64,000 bases of DNA from assembly GCA_039027435.1 (NCBI GenBank), contig JBCCKF010000003.1, positions 1 to 64,000 of the forward strand. The letters run 5' to 3'. Position numbers and translations under genes: made by a program. Source of the DNA: CALBPI01 sp039027435 (GTDB lineage: Bacteria; Pseudomonadota; Gammaproteobacteria; Steroidobacterales; Woeseiaceae). Each line of letters opens with the position of its first letter. The stretch's first letter is position 1. The notes beneath the pieces were generated by a model. It worked only from the letters and a program-made list of their open reading frames with translations. It was not told the origin of the DNA and made no database searches. Of the stretch, positions 16,854 to 26,351 are shown in pieces.

Positions 16854-17860
16854 AAGCCGTAGGACTGAGACGCTATCTGCCGATTGATGACCCGGAATCG
16901 TTGATCGACGTCGAGCTCCCAACACCTGATCTTGAGCCGCATGATTTGCTGGTCCGTATCGAAGCGATCGCAGTGAATCCGGTGGATACGAAGGTCCGCG
17001 CACCCAAGGACGGTGTTGAGGATCCGCCCAAGGTACTGGGCTGGGATGCGTCCGGCATTGTTAAAGCGATTGGTGGATCGGTCACCCACTACAAGGTCGG
17101 TGATGCGGTTTTTTATGCGGGCGATATCACGCGCCAAGGCGCTTATGCCGAGCTGCAAGCCGTTGATGAGCGGATCGTGGGTCGTAAACCCGCAACGCTC
17201 GATTTTGTCGACGCCGCCGCAATGCCGCTGACATCGATCACGGCATTCGAAGCTTTCTTCGAGCGCCTGGAGATCGATGTGAATGGAGCCAATGCAGGCC
17301 AGACCATCCTGATCATCGGCGGAGCCGGTGGCGTCGGGTCCATCGGCATTCAGCTCGCGAAAGCGGCCGGTCTCACGGTCATTGCCACTGCATCGCGCGA
17401 GGAGACCATTCACTGGGTGAACGAGCTAGGTGCAGATCATGTCATCAACCATCATCAACCCATGCGTGCTCAGGTCGAAGCACTGGGATTGAATTACGTT
17501 GACTGCATCGCGGTGTTCAATGACACCGACAGCCACTGGGATACGGTGTGTGACCTGATCAAACCACAGGGTCGTATCGTCAGCATTGTTGAGAACACAC
17601 GCCCACTCAATATGTCGGTGCTTAAGTTGAAGTCGGCGACGTTCTGCTGGGAGTTCATGTACACCCGCTCCATGTTTCAAACCCCCGACATGATCCGCCA
17701 GCAAGAGCTTTTGAATCACATCTCCCAGGAGGTTGACGCCGGTCGGCTCAAAACCACCCGGTCGGAGACTATGAACGGCATCACAGCCGCGAATCTTCGC
17801 GAAGCGCACCGTCGACTGGAGCGAGGCGACACCATCGGCAAGATCACGCTGTCACGCTGA
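16850..17860 (+). CDS. zinc-type alcohol dehydrogenase / quinone oxidoreductase (MDR family)
   Basis: The protein has 336 residues, and its start overlaps the DUF429 stop (ATGA). The N-terminal GroES-like half contains AVNPVDTKVRAP and VLGWDASGIVKAIGG. The Rossmann half has IIGGAGGVGSIGIQLAKAAG for NADPH binding. Cysteine and histidine zinc ligands of classical alcohol dehydrogenases are absent. This places it with the zinc-free quinone-reductase-like members usually named 'zinc-binding alcohol dehydrogenase family protein'. They reduce quinones or reactive enals with NADPH. The next gene converges on it with no spacer. Confidence 0.9.
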   Translation: MKAVGLRRYLPIDDPESLIDVELPTPDLEPHDLLVRIEAIAVNPVDTKVRAPKDGVEDPPKVLGWDASGIVKAIGGSVTHYKVGDAVFYAGDITRQGAYAELQAVDERIVGRKPATLDFVDAAAMPLTSITAFEAFFERLEIDVNGANAGQTILIIGGAGGVGSIGIQLAKAAGLTVIATASREETIHWVNELGADHVINHHQPMRAQVEALGLNYVDCIAVFNDTDSHWDTVCDLIKPQGRIVSIVENTRPLNMSVLKLKSATFCWEFMYTRSMFQTPDMIRQQELLNHISQEVDAGRLKTTRSETMNGITAANLREAHRRLERGDTIGKITLSR

Positions 17861-18373
17861 TCAAACGATCTGCTCGTTCCAGGCGAAAATCGCACTCGGC
17901 AGACTCATGCACGCGAAGAACATGCAAAACGCCATGTCGTGTAGTTGATCTGCGGTCATTGGTATCGCTGATCCAAACTTCGCCCACAGCTGGTTGATCA
18001 TGTAGATCGATATGAAGCTCGTCATGACGATAATCGAACCCATGAACGCGTAACGGTAGGTCAGGCCCCGCACTTGTCGCATCCGCTCATCCACGATTTC
18101 GTCGGGATAATCGGTGATACCCCGCGTAGACATCCTCAAAAGCCACATACAGATGCCCCACAAAATCAGTATGGGGAGCACGAACTCCGGATAATCGTAG
18201 TAGTTCAGTACGCCATAGCCGAGTAACAGAATAAAGGTTGTGACAACCAGCGCCCGACGGCGACCCAGTGGCCGCACGAAGTTGTAGCGTGTGTCATGGA
18301 AGTCGCGGTCCGCCTTCCTGCGCACCTCATCGATCACCTCTCGACGCAGTTCGCGTGCCTTGTCGTTGGTCAT
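17861..18373 (-). CDS. hypothetical membrane protein paired with an XRE regulator
   Basis: The 170-residue protein has a charged N-terminal region (about 35 residues, rich in Arg/Asp), then four hydrophobic segments: near 42-58, 64-80, 107-128 and 140-163. Between the second and third lies TDYPDEIVDERMRQVRG. No enzyme motif is seen. The start (ATG 18373) overlaps the stop of the XRE gene by 4 nt, so the two are one operon. Pairs of a small Cro/CI-type regulator and a multi-pass protein are common, and the membrane partner often has no assigned role. I do not recognise a specific family. Confidence 0.75.
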   Translation of the reverse strand: MTNDKARELRREVIDEVRRKADRDFHDTRYNFVRPLGRRRALVVTTFILLLGYGVLNYYDYPEFVLPILILWGICMWLLRMSTRGITDYPDEIVDERMRQVRGLTYRYAFMGSIIVMTSFISIYMINQLWAKFGSAIPMTADQLHDMAFCMFFACMSLPSAIFAWNEQIV

Positions 18374-18642
18374 GATCCGTTGCTCCTATCAAACAGTTGT
18401 TCGCTCATTGCGCTCATCGGCTCGAGCGAGAAGATGGCTTCCACAGGTAACTTGAACAGCGCTGAAATCTGCAGCGCCAGCAATAGGCTCGGTCGGTACT
18501 CGCCGCGCTCCAGATAACCAATGGTCTGGTAGTGCACACCCACCGCCTCCGCCACTTGCTGCCGAGACAACCCGTGATCTGCTCGAAGTGCGGCAAGACG
18601 ATTAAACACCGGAGGTTCTTCGCTACGTTTCTTTCTAACCAT
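18370..18642 (-). CDS. XRE-family transcriptional regulator (small)
   Basis: The 90-residue protein starts at ATG 18642. The longer frame to 18693 would start upstream of the promoter described here. After a basic start (MVRKKRSEEPP), the helix-turn-helix reads LAALRADHGLSRQQVAEAVGVHYQTIGYLERGEYRPS, close to Cro/CI-type proteins such as the YozG/SinR-like group. The tail LFKLPVEAIFSLEP is typical of short regulators of this kind. It probably represses its own promoter, which holds a 12-bp palindrome between -35 and -10, and is translationally coupled to the membrane protein behind it. Confidence 0.88.
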   Translation of the reverse strand: MVRKKRSEEPPVFNRLAALRADHGLSRQQVAEAVGVHYQTIGYLERGEYRPSLLLALQISALFKLPVEAIFSLEPMSAMSEQLFDRSNGS

Positions 18643-18678
18643 GGAACAATTAATAGTATTAATACTACATTTTGTCAA
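18643..18678 (-). promoter_or_regulatory. promoter and putative autoregulatory operator of the XRE gene
   Basis: On the minus strand, TTGACA (18678-18673), a 17-nt spacer and TATTAA (18655-18650) form a good sigma70 promoter. The perfect palindrome AGTATTAATACT (18666-18655) fills the end of the spacer and touches -10, a classical repressor position. Only 7 nt separate -10 from ATG 18642, so the transcript probably begins at or very near the start codon (leaderless). Confidence 0.75.
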
Positions 18679-18747
18679 TATTGGTTTTACCATAAAACGT
18701 GCACTAGTCCCTGACTCACATCAACCGCCTGAGGCAGACTGCTCCGC

Positions 18748-19947
18748 ATGCAACTCGACGTCGACTATCTGTGCTTCACCCTCACGCTCGCTTGCGCGAT
18801 GTACACGGGAATCGCATTCACCGCCTGGCGGCTCTTTATTCGCGAGGCGTATACGTTGTGCTGGACGATCGGATTTGTGGCGTCGACGCTGCGATGGGGC
18901 GTTGAGTGCCTCGGCCCGGGAACCCTGGGGGCGACCACCTATTACTTCTTCGTAGAGCTGTTCGCGCTTCTTTTGATCGTGTTCGCATCCTTCGGGCACT
19001 GTCTTCGCGTTCGCGATAACCGCACCCTGGTGCAACTGATGGTGGCCGCAGGATTGGGGTTTGCGGTGTTAGTCGCTGCCACTCTAGTCCGTCCACACAC
19101 TGGTCTTCGAGAAGCCGCGGTACCGTCCGTCGCAGCGATTTCTGCGTTCCTTCTCGCCGCCATGGTGTTCAGGAAGCGCCGTGGCACACAGATCGCAGAG
19201 TACGCGCTCGCCGGTATTCTCGGCCTGTTCTCGCTAGTCCAAGCCATCTCTGCGGTCATCGCATTCGATCTTGGGCGCAATCCACCGCCTGATGTCCTGC
19301 AAACGCACACCGACTTCGGCATGCTCACTTTGCCGATCGCGTACATCGGCATCGGGACACTCGTTTTGTTCGTGTTCTCTTCTGACCTGTCGGTGAAACT
19401 CCGTGGCATGGCGATCCACGATCAACTCACAGGATTACTGAATCGCCATGGGTCGGTTGAGTCTGGAAAGCGTGCCTTTGAACAGGCGCGGCAGCTTGGC
19501 CAGCCTCTGTCGGTGCTGGTCGCCGACATCGACCATTTCAAACAGGTCAACGACAGTTTTGGGCACGCGGGCGGTGACCGGGTTCTCGTGCACATCGCGG
19601 AACTTTTGTCCGATCAGCAAGGCGGGCGGAATGTAGTTGCGCGTCTTGGCGGAGAGGAGTTCCTGCTTATCTTGCCAAACAAGCCCGAACCGACTGCCGA
19701 GGAAGTCGCGGAGCGACTGCGAGCCCAGATTGAACGCTCGCCAGCTCAGGTAGGCGAGCGAACGTTATCGATCACCGCCAGCATCGGAGTCGCCAGCTTG
19801 CTCGCAGATGATCGCAACATCGAGGCGCTGATCGCCAGGGCGGACCGAGCGATGTATCGCGCCAAATACCAGGGGCGCAATCAGGTCAGCGTCGCGCAGT
19901 CGAGTGACGACACGTGGAGCCCGCTAACCTCATCACCATCTGCATGA
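18748..19947 (+). CDS. membrane diguanylate cyclase (GGDEF)
   Basis: The 399-residue protein has a hydrophobic N-terminal half with about six membrane segments up to near residue 215 and no known sensor signature. A GGDEF domain follows (DQLTGLLNRHGS, DIDHFKQVNDSFGHAGGD, RLGGEEFLLILP). The active-site GGEEF is intact, so it should make cyclic-di-GMP from two GTP. The product-inhibition I-site RxxD, five residues before GGEEF, is absent (GGRN there). No partner gene is evident. It converges with the DUF4399 gene. Confidence 0.93.
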   Translation: MQLDVDYLCFTLTLACAMYTGIAFTAWRLFIREAYTLCWTIGFVASTLRWGVECLGPGTLGATTYYFFVELFALLLIVFASFGHCLRVRDNRTLVQLMVAAGLGFAVLVAATLVRPHTGLREAAVPSVAAISAFLLAAMVFRKRRGTQIAEYALAGILGLFSLVQAISAVIAFDLGRNPPPDVLQTHTDFGMLTLPIAYIGIGTLVLFVFSSDLSVKLRGMAIHDQLTGLLNRHGSVESGKRAFEQARQLGQPLSVLVADIDHFKQVNDSFGHAGGDRVLVHIAELLSDQQGGRNVVARLGGEEFLLILPNKPEPTAEEVAERLRAQIERSPAQVGERTLSITASIGVASLLADDRNIEALIARADRAMYRAKYQGRNQVSVAQSSDDTWSPLTSSPSA

Positions 19948-19965
19948 CCCCTGCAAAGCGTTTCC

Positions 19966-20460
19966 CTACTCCACAGTGACGGTGATCACCTCGGAATAAA
20001 TGGGTGGATCATGAGGGATATGCAGGTAATCGCCGAACAACAGCTGCAACGAATAGGTGCCAGGCTCCAGCTCCAGCTCGGTTTCCGTCTGACCACCGCC
20101 GAAGTGGCGATACTGATCGGATGCCGGAATCGGCATCCCAAAATCGGGTAGCGGCGCATTGACCAGCAGATGGTGGTGTCCCGAGCCATCCTTTTGCTCA
20201 CCTGCCTTGAGCACCTCGATGTTCTCCGAACCGAACAAAACCTTGAAAGGTGAGCTTAAGGTTGCTCCATCGGCTGGTTCGACAATGAAGGCCCGCGCAC
20301 CCTCCGGAGCAGCGCTTCTCGGCAACGCGATTGCTGCAGCAGGTGCCTCCGCCTCAACGGTACCCTCTGGTTCGGCGACTTCGGTACCGGCTGGTTCTTC
20401 TGCGCCACAGGCCGTCAAAGCCAAGACGCCTAACAGTATAGGAATGGTGCGGTTCGACAT
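19966..20460 (-). CDS. DUF4399 lipoprotein
   Basis: The 164-residue protein starts at ATG 20460, with GGAG six bases upstream; the ORF opens 15 nt earlier at 20475. The lipoprotein signal ends LTAC. A Glu/Ala/Pro-rich linker follows, then a DUF4399-type domain: AFIVEPADGATLSSPFKVLFG, GHHHLLVN with its His triad, HFGGGQTETELELEPGTYSLQLLFGDYLH and a closing VITVTVE strand. The family occurs widely in marine Proteobacteria as a small periplasmic beta-sandwich of unknown role. The His cluster could bind metal; that is inference. It is separate from its neighbours. Confidence 0.82.
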   Translation of the reverse strand: MSNRTIPILLGVLALTACGAEEPAGTEVAEPEGTVEAEAPAAAIALPRSAAPEGARAFIVEPADGATLSSPFKVLFGSENIEVLKAGEQKDGSGHHHLLVNAPLPDFGMPIPASDQYRHFGGGQTETELELEPGTYSLQLLFGDYLHIPHDPPIYSEVITVTVE

Positions 20461-20528
20461 GACGGACTCCAGCAAGCGCGATCGAAGATCTGAGTGTAGT
20501 CGAGGCCCGACGCGACCGAAAGAGTGAC

Positions 20529-23500
20529 TCAGATGCCCGCGTTTCGGATCACGGTCGTGAGGGTCACCATGTTGTCGAGCGGCTCAGGTCGATGCACGCC
20601 GAAGCCCTGCGCATAGTCACTGCCGAGCGCCTGTACCTCGCTGAGAATACGGTCGTCCTCAACAAACTCGGAGACGATTCGCATGCCAAGCGTATGTGCG
20701 ATATCGATAATCGACTTAACAAAGATTCGGTCAGTCGGATCGGTTGCGATGTCACGCACGAACTGTCCGTCGATCTTCAAGCAGTCCACGTTCAGACGCT
20801 TCAAGTAACCGAAGGAAGACAAACCACTGCCGAAGTCATCCAGCGCGAAGCGACAACCCATTGCGCGCAATGCTGCAATCAACCGGATCGCTTCATCAAT
20901 CCGCCTGATGACGGCGGTCTCGGTGATTTCGAAATTGAGACTCCCCGGTGGCAGATCTGCCGCTTCAACCTGACGGATCAGATCTTTCGAGAGCTTTGCA
21001 TCTCCGACCGTACCACCGGACAGGTTGACCCAAATTTCCTGGCGTTCAACCTCTCGCGTCTCTTGTTGCGCCAGAACGCTAATTACCTGACGCACGACCC
21101 ACTGATCGAGCCTCCCTTGCATTCCATAGCGCTCGGCGGCGGGCAGGAATGCACCGGGCGGTACCAGTCGGTCGTTCAAGCGATCGCGCATGCGCAGCAG
21201 GACTTCAATGCGCTCCGGCTGCTCGGGACCGCCCTCGAGTGCCACGATTCTCTGACCGTAGAGAATGAAACTGTCCGTATCGATAGCATGGTTCAGGCGC
21301 TGCACCCAACGCATTTCGCCACGATGCTCGTAAGCAGCATCACTTTCACTATCCACCATATGGACACGATTGCGCCCTGCCTCCTTAGCGGCGTAGCAGG
21401 CAGCATCGGCAACCTGCTGCAGCTCGTTCAAATCCGTGTCGCCCGTGCCAACCGGCACAACACCGATACTGACACCTATACGAAAAACTTCAGCGCCCCA
21501 CAGAAACTCAAGGTCCTGGATGCCTTGACGAATGTTCTCGGCGCGTTGTTTGGCGACATCGTGTGTGCAACCGCGCAGAATCAAACCGAATTCATCGCCG
21601 CCCAGACGCGCCACCACATCGTGGCTGCGCACGCCCTCTCGAATGAGCACCGAAACCTGCCTCAGGAGCTCGTCACCCGCGGCATGCCCGGAGGTGTCAT
21701 TCACGACCTTGAATTGATCGAGGTCGAGGAACATCAGAAACGCATCACCCTCCGATTCGCCGGTGTCGGTGATCAGCTCTAGCTGCTCTGCAAATGCGCG
21801 ACGGTTGTACAAGCCGGTGAGTTCGTCGAAGCGAGCCTGGTAGGCCAGTTGGTCGGTCATTGCGCGACTTTCGGTGACGTCGTTGGCGAGCAGTACGATG
21901 TACTTGAGCAGACCATCGTTGTCGCGGACCGCGGAAGGGTGGAAGTCAATGCGGCGGATACTGCCGTCCGCGCTCACACAGTCAACCTCCATGCTCGAGA
22001 CCTTCGACGAATCCGCAAGTGCCGCGAATCGTTCGAAGTAGTCTGAGAACATCGGTCGATCATGCTCTGCGATGATCTCGATCAAAGGCTCTTGCCGGTC
22101 GACACTCGATTCCGGCCAGAACAATCGCTTCATGCTTGGATTGGAATCGTAGACGCGACCCTCGGTATTAACGAGCGCCATACCCACCGGTGAGTTTTGA
22201 TATGCCTGATGGAATCTCGCTTCAACATCAGCACGCAGTTCATCGGCACGTTGTCGCTCACTGATTTCACTGCTGAGCTGATCGTTGATCTTCTCAAGCT
22301 CTCTGCGTCCGTCTTCCAGTGAGCGCGTTCTTTCGGCGACTTCGTCTCGAAGGCGTCGGTTGATGTTCGCGACCGCACGCAACCTCAGCTGTACGCCAGA
22401 CCAGGTAATGGCAAAGGCCAGTGCAATCATGGCTGCAATGAAAAGGGGTGTCCGCCAGAACGGGGTCGGGACGGTGAACGTCCAGGTGGCCGGATCGCTC
22501 CAGGCACCGCCCGAGAGGCGGGATCGAACCTCGAACGTGTACTCACGTGGCGCGAGGTTCGAGTAGCTGATGGACGCGTTGGCTGTGGGTGCACTCCAGG
22601 TATCGTCGCTACCGATCAAGCGATAGCTGAACTGAACGCCCTGTGAGTGTCGCATTGAAATTGACCCGAATTCGATCAAAACACGAGCGAAGCTCACGTC
22701 CTGCGGCAGCTCGGCATTGGGGTCCACCGCAAACTCGTCGATGAAGCGGTGAGTGATCACAGTCCGAGGCGTTGAAACTCCAGCCATGGGTTCCAGAACG
22801 TTCATCGCCGTCACGCCACTGGTTGTGCCAATCCACAGGGTATCGGGCGCATCAAAATAGACGGCATGTGCCTTGGACTCGATCGACGTAAAGCCGTCCT
22901 CTGAACTGTATTGCTCGATCGCATCCCGGGTCTCATCGTAGCGATATACGCCGCGACTGGTGGCGATGACCACGGTGTTGTCCGGCAGCGGTTGTACGGC
23001 GTAGATCGTGTTGTTCTGTAGCTCTGCCTGCGGGATCACACGATCGGTTTTTCCGTCGCGCCAGCGATAGACACCGCCCTGCGTGCTGGTGAACCAGACC
23101 GTCGTCTCTGCGCCTGAGCCCACAGCAACCACGTGCGTGAAAAACTCTTCGGACAGATCATCAGCCTTGAGCACCTGCTCCGGATTCGCATCCGGGTTCC
23201 GTGTGTCTAATCGATACAACCCGCTGTAGTTTGCTGCAAACCAAAGGGTGCCATCGGCCGCGAGATCCAGCCCATAGATCGCCGCGCCCTTACCGATTTC
23301 ATACGTCTTCAGGGTGTTTGTCTCGGCATTGTATTGAGTAAGGTTGCCGAGATAGGAACCTGCCCAGAGATGACCTTGCTCATCCATCTCGAGACTGACG
23401 GTGAGTGTGTTCTGATCACCGATCGTTTTGACGATTTGCATTGAGTCGAGATCGACGCCATACAGCGGACTCGGCACATGGCCAATCCAGAGTGTCTTGC

Positions 23501-24623
23501 CGTCTTTGGAGAATCGAAGATCACGCACCTCGCGGCGGATGATGCCCAGGCGATCAGAGATGTTCTCGATCGCACCGTCCTCGGTCACATGCAGCAGGCC
23601 GTTGTTGGTGCCGAACCAGGCATCGCCATTGCGACCCGGGAGGATAGAGAAAACCTCGGGGCTCAGGCCCTCGAACTCAAGTGAGTAGTGCCTGAAGCGT
23701 TCTCCGAGATAACGCAGCAGACCCACGCGTGTTGGCAGCCAAAGCACACCATCAGAGTCGTATTTGGGTGTCGCAGCGCTCGACGCCGATGCCCATCGAT
23801 TCTGGTTGTCGCCCTCGAAACGCACCATACCCGCGCCCTCGAGGAACACCCAGTCGATCTTCCCGTCACGCACCGTCAATCCGCTGATCGACTCGGGATA
23901 CTGTCGATCAAACCATTCGATTTCGTCACCGTTGACCCGGCCTACCTGGCCCGAGCGATTGCCGACGTAGACCGGTCCGCTCGGTGATTCGCCGATCGCG
24001 GTGACGTCGGAGTCGATAAGTTCGAACGCACCTTCCCGATTGGGGAAATAACGATGCAAACCGTCAGTACTGACAACAAGTAGGGTCCCGGCGATCTCTT
24101 CCACGAGGACGAGTGTTTCCTCTGGAGCACCGGGAATCGATTGGAACACCGCTTCCGGATTGGCGAGATCGAGCTTGCGCATGCCGCCCGGTTGAGTGCC
24201 CATATAGAGCGTGTCATCGACCTGAAGCAGCGCCCGGGCAACACCTCGCGAATTCGCGTCCGGCTCGTAGGTCCGCGTGACGACACCCTGTTCGATGATG
24301 GTCAGCCCACCAGCAGCGTCTCCCGCCCAGAGGCGGTTCTGGTCATCGACCAGCAATGCCTGGATCAAGTTCTGGCGAAGCCCCTGAAGCGTGGTGTATG
24401 CCTCGAACGTGCGGCCATCGTAGCGGTTCAAGCCGCCAAATGTCGCGATCCAGAGATAACCATCATGGTCCTGTTCGATTGCCAGCGCGGTGCGCTGGTT
24501 GAGGCCATCGGCGACCGTATAGACACGGAACGGCGGTTCCGGCTGCAAGGGTAGTTCAAAGGCGTTTGCTGGCAACGCGAGCGCAGCCAATGCGCTGATG
24601 AATAACCAGGTCAGTTCTCGCAC
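20529..24623 (-). CDS. 1364-aa sensor: beta-propeller, PAS, GGDEF and EAL
   Basis: Order of parts: signal peptide (ending near PANAF); two-component-regulator propeller repeats to about residue 640 (GYLWIATFGGLNRYDG and many W/A-x-T/D-xxG-x-Y repeats); a Y_Y_Y domain near 660-725; one membrane helix near 730-750; a coiled coil; a PAS domain near 815-925; GGDEF near 940-1095; EAL near 1110-1364. The GGDEF site (RLGGDEF) is intact and has an RxxD I-site (RSHD). The EAL part has EVL for the first motif but keeps the FEITET, DDFGSG and KIDGQF residues, so phosphodiesterase activity is possible. The propeller suggests periplasmic ligand or sugar sensing, as in hybrid sensors of polysaccharide loci. 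No regulated partner is obvious beside it. Confidence 0.93.
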   Translation of the reverse strand: MRELTWLFISALAALALPANAFELPLQPEPPFRVYTVADGLNQRTALAIEQDHDGYLWIATFGGLNRYDGRTFEAYTTLQGLRQNLIQALLVDDQNRLWAGDAAGGLTIIEQGVVTRTYEPDANSRGVARALLQVDDTLYMGTQPGGMRKLDLANPEAVFQSIPGAPEETLVLVEEIAGTLLVVSTDGLHRYFPNREGAFELIDSDVTAIGESPSGPVYVGNRSGQVGRVNGDEIEWFDRQYPESISGLTVRDGKIDWVFLEGAGMVRFEGDNQNRWASASSAATPKYDSDGVLWLPTRVGLLRYLGERFRHYSLEFEGLSPEVFSILPGRNGDAWFGTNNGLLHVTEDGAIENISDRLGIIRREVRDLRFSKDGKTLWIGHVPSPLYGVDLDSMQIVKTIGDQNTLTVSLEMDEQGHLWAGSYLGNLTQYNAETNTLKTYEIGKGAAIYGLDLAADGTLWFAANYSGLYRLDTRNPDANPEQVLKADDLSEEFFTHVVAVGSGAETTVWFTSTQGGVYRWRDGKTDRVIPQAELQNNTIYAVQPLPDNTVVIATSRGVYRYDETRDAIEQYSSEDGFTSIESKAHAVYFDAPDTLWIGTTSGVTAMNVLEPMAGVSTPRTVITHRFIDEFAVDPNAELPQDVSFARVLIEFGSISMRHSQGVQFSYRLIGSDDTWSAPTANASISYSNLAPREYTFEVRSRLSGGAWSDPATWTFTVPTPFWRTPLFIAAMIALAFAITWSGVQLRLRAVANINRRLRDEVAERTRSLEDGRRELEKINDQLSSEISERQRADELRADVEARFHQAYQNSPVGMALVNTEGRVYDSNPSMKRLFWPESSVDRQEPLIEIIAEHDRPMFSDYFERFAALADSSKVSSMEVDCVSADGSIRRIDFHPSAVRDNDGLLKYIVLLANDVTESRAMTDQLAYQARFDELTGLYNRRAFAEQLELITDTGESEGDAFLMFLDLDQFKVVNDTSGHAAGDELLRQVSVLIREGVRSHDVVARLGGDEFGLILRGCTHDVAKQRAENIRQGIQDLEFLWGAEVFRIGVSIGVVPVGTGDTDLNELQQVADAACYAAKEAGRNRVHMVDSESDAAYEHRGEMRWVQRLNHAIDTDSFILYGQRIVALEGGPEQPERIEVLLRMRDRLNDRLVPPGAFLPAAERYGMQGRLDQWVVRQVISVLAQQETREVERQEIWVNLSGGTVGDAKLSKDLIRQVEAADLPPGSLNFEITETAVIRRIDEAIRLIAALRAMGCRFALDDFGSGLSSFGYLKRLNVDCLKIDGQFVRDIATDPTDRIFVKSIIDIAHTLGMRIVSEFVEDDRILSEVQALGSDYAQGFGVHRPEPLDNMVTLTTVIRNAGI

Positions 24624-24713
24624 GAATCTCGATCTCGTTCAGGGCCCTAAGGGTTAGCGGCCCCGGAAACAGAGACTTAAGTTGCAAAAACCGGCGGGCG
24701 GATGCTCCGAAGA

Positions 24714-26351
24714 TTAAATCTGCCCGAACAGGTATAGACCGACCATGATCAGTGCGAAAAACGCGAGCAGGCCATAGCTGGACGGGTCGACCTTACCGGG
24801 CACTCGATACCATCCATCAACTCGCTCAGCGTCGCCTGACTCACGGAACCGGCGGATTTGACCAGGCACACTGTATTCGTGCCACTCGGGCTGGAAGCCA
24901 TCGAGCAGTACGCTACTGACCCACGCGATGATGATGTTGCCGACGCCGCCGATGACCACAAACCATGGCCACGCGATGTCTGGCGGTGTAAACCCGATGA
25001 TCGGGATGGACTCGGGGATGCCGAACTTGAACAGATAGATCGCGACAAAGCCGCCAACGACCCCCACCAGGAGTCCCCGTTCACTCGTGTGCTTAGAGTA
25101 AAAGCCCATACCAAACATCGCGAGCTTGGCACCCACGAAATATGAACCGACGGCGCTCAGCGTCTCGAGAATCGAACCCTTGCTCTCGATAAATGCAATG
25201 GCCATTGGGACGATCAGAATCGCCCAAAGAATCGTTGCGTACCGCGAAGCCCGGAGGAAGTGGCCATGCCCACTCTCAACTTTGCTCATCGGTTTGTAGA
25301 AATCTGAAACCGTAATCGTCGCCAGTGAGTTCAACGCGGAGGACAGACTCGACATCGATGCGGACAGTACCGCCGCTGCTAGCACCCCCATCAGCCCAGG
25401 GATCGCCAGCGATTTGGCAAAAATCAAAATGATTTCATTCGGTTGGTCGAACGGCTCGCCATCGTAGTGTACGTAGAGCAACGCGCCGATCAGGAAAAAC
25501 AAGAAATAGATAAAGAACGCGGCATACCCCATCAAGAGGTACGACTTCTTCGCATCGCCAATGGTACGCGCAGCCAGCGTTCGCTGGACCATCATCTGGT
25601 TTGCCCCGTATACGGTGATGTGGAACAGCGTCATTGCGAATACGCCCGCCCAAACCGTCGGTGCAATCGAGAAATCCAGATCGAAATTGAGCGGATTCAA
25701 TTTGTCTGCCGCCGCCAGTGTCTCCAGCGCACCGGATACAGGGTCGAAGATGCTGGGTAAGTTGGCGTACACGACACCCGCACCAATAAACAAAATGACG
25801 CCCTGGAACACATCGGTCCAGATCACCGCGGTCATGCCGCCCAGCATGGTGTAAACCACGACGACCACGCTCATGATCGCAATGGCGAGCTTGGCGTCGA
25901 TCCCTGTCGCAAAGGTAATGACCACTGCGGTTGCCGTCAGAATGGTCGCTGCGGTGATCGACTGACTGACAAGAAACAGCATCGCCATTACGCTGCGCGA
26001 AGCCCGTCCAAAACGCTTTTGGAGGTAGTCGTAGATCGAGGCCACACCGCTGTTATAGAAGAACGGCAGGAACACGGTGATGACGACAAAGATCACCAGC
26101 GGATAGTTGATGTGGATGGCAAGCGCTGACATGCCATCGCCATAGGCCCACGCCGGACCACCGAGGAATGACAGAGCACTGACATAGGTTGCCACCACCG
26201 AGATGCCGATGGCCCACCAGGGTGTCTTCTTGTCGCCGAGCGCATAAGACTGCGCGCTCGTGACGCGTCGACTCAATGCGGCACCAAGCGCCAGATTAGC
26301 GACCAGGTACGTCCCCACAATGGCCCAGTTGAGCGCACCGAAACCGTTCAT
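24714..26351 (-). CDS. sodium:solute symporter (SSS family)
   Basis: The 545-residue protein has about 13-14 membrane segments. The start ATG 26351 overlaps the SDR stop (ATGA); the frame could open at GTG 26363. Features of the SSS/NSS-like core are the SYALGDKKTPWWAIGISVVATYVSALSFLGGPAWAYG region, IYDYLQKRFG, and the SMSSLSSALNSLATITVSDF sodium-site stretch. Members take up sugars, organic acids, proline or pantothenate. The partners here (SDR, LacI, aldolase, lactonase-like gene) suggest an inner-membrane importer for the island's product. Specificity is not visible. Confidence 0.92.
   Translation of the reverse strand: MNGFGALNWAIVGTYLVANLALGAALSRRVTSAQSYALGDKKTPWWAIGISVVATYVSALSFLGGPAWAYGDGMSALAIHINYPLVIFVVITVFLPFFYNSGVASIYDYLQKRFGRASRSVMAMLFLVSQSITAATILTATAVVITFATGIDAKLAIAIMSVVVVVYTMLGGMTAVIWTDVFQGVILFIGAGVVYANLPSIFDPVSGALETLAAADKLNPLNFDLDFSIAPTVWAGVFAMTLFHITVYGANQMMVQRTLAARTIGDAKKSYLLMGYAAFFIYFLFFLIGALLYVHYDGEPFDQPNEIILIFAKSLAIPGLMGVLAAAVLSASMSSLSSALNSLATITVSDFYKPMSKVESGHGHFLRASRYATILWAILIVPMAIAFIESKGSILETLSAVGSYFVGAKLAMFGMGFYSKHTSERGLLVGVVGGFVAIYLFKFGIPESIPIIGFTPPDIAWPWFVVIGGVGNIIIAWVSSVLLDGFQPEWHEYSVPGQIRRFRESGDAERVDGWYRVPGKVDPSSYGLLAFFALIMVGLYLFGQI

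Noticed and set aside
24624..24713. A possible terminator (GGGGCC ... GGGCCC) between the symporter and sensor genes.
   Set aside because: Only 5 paired bases, a long loop and no T-run.
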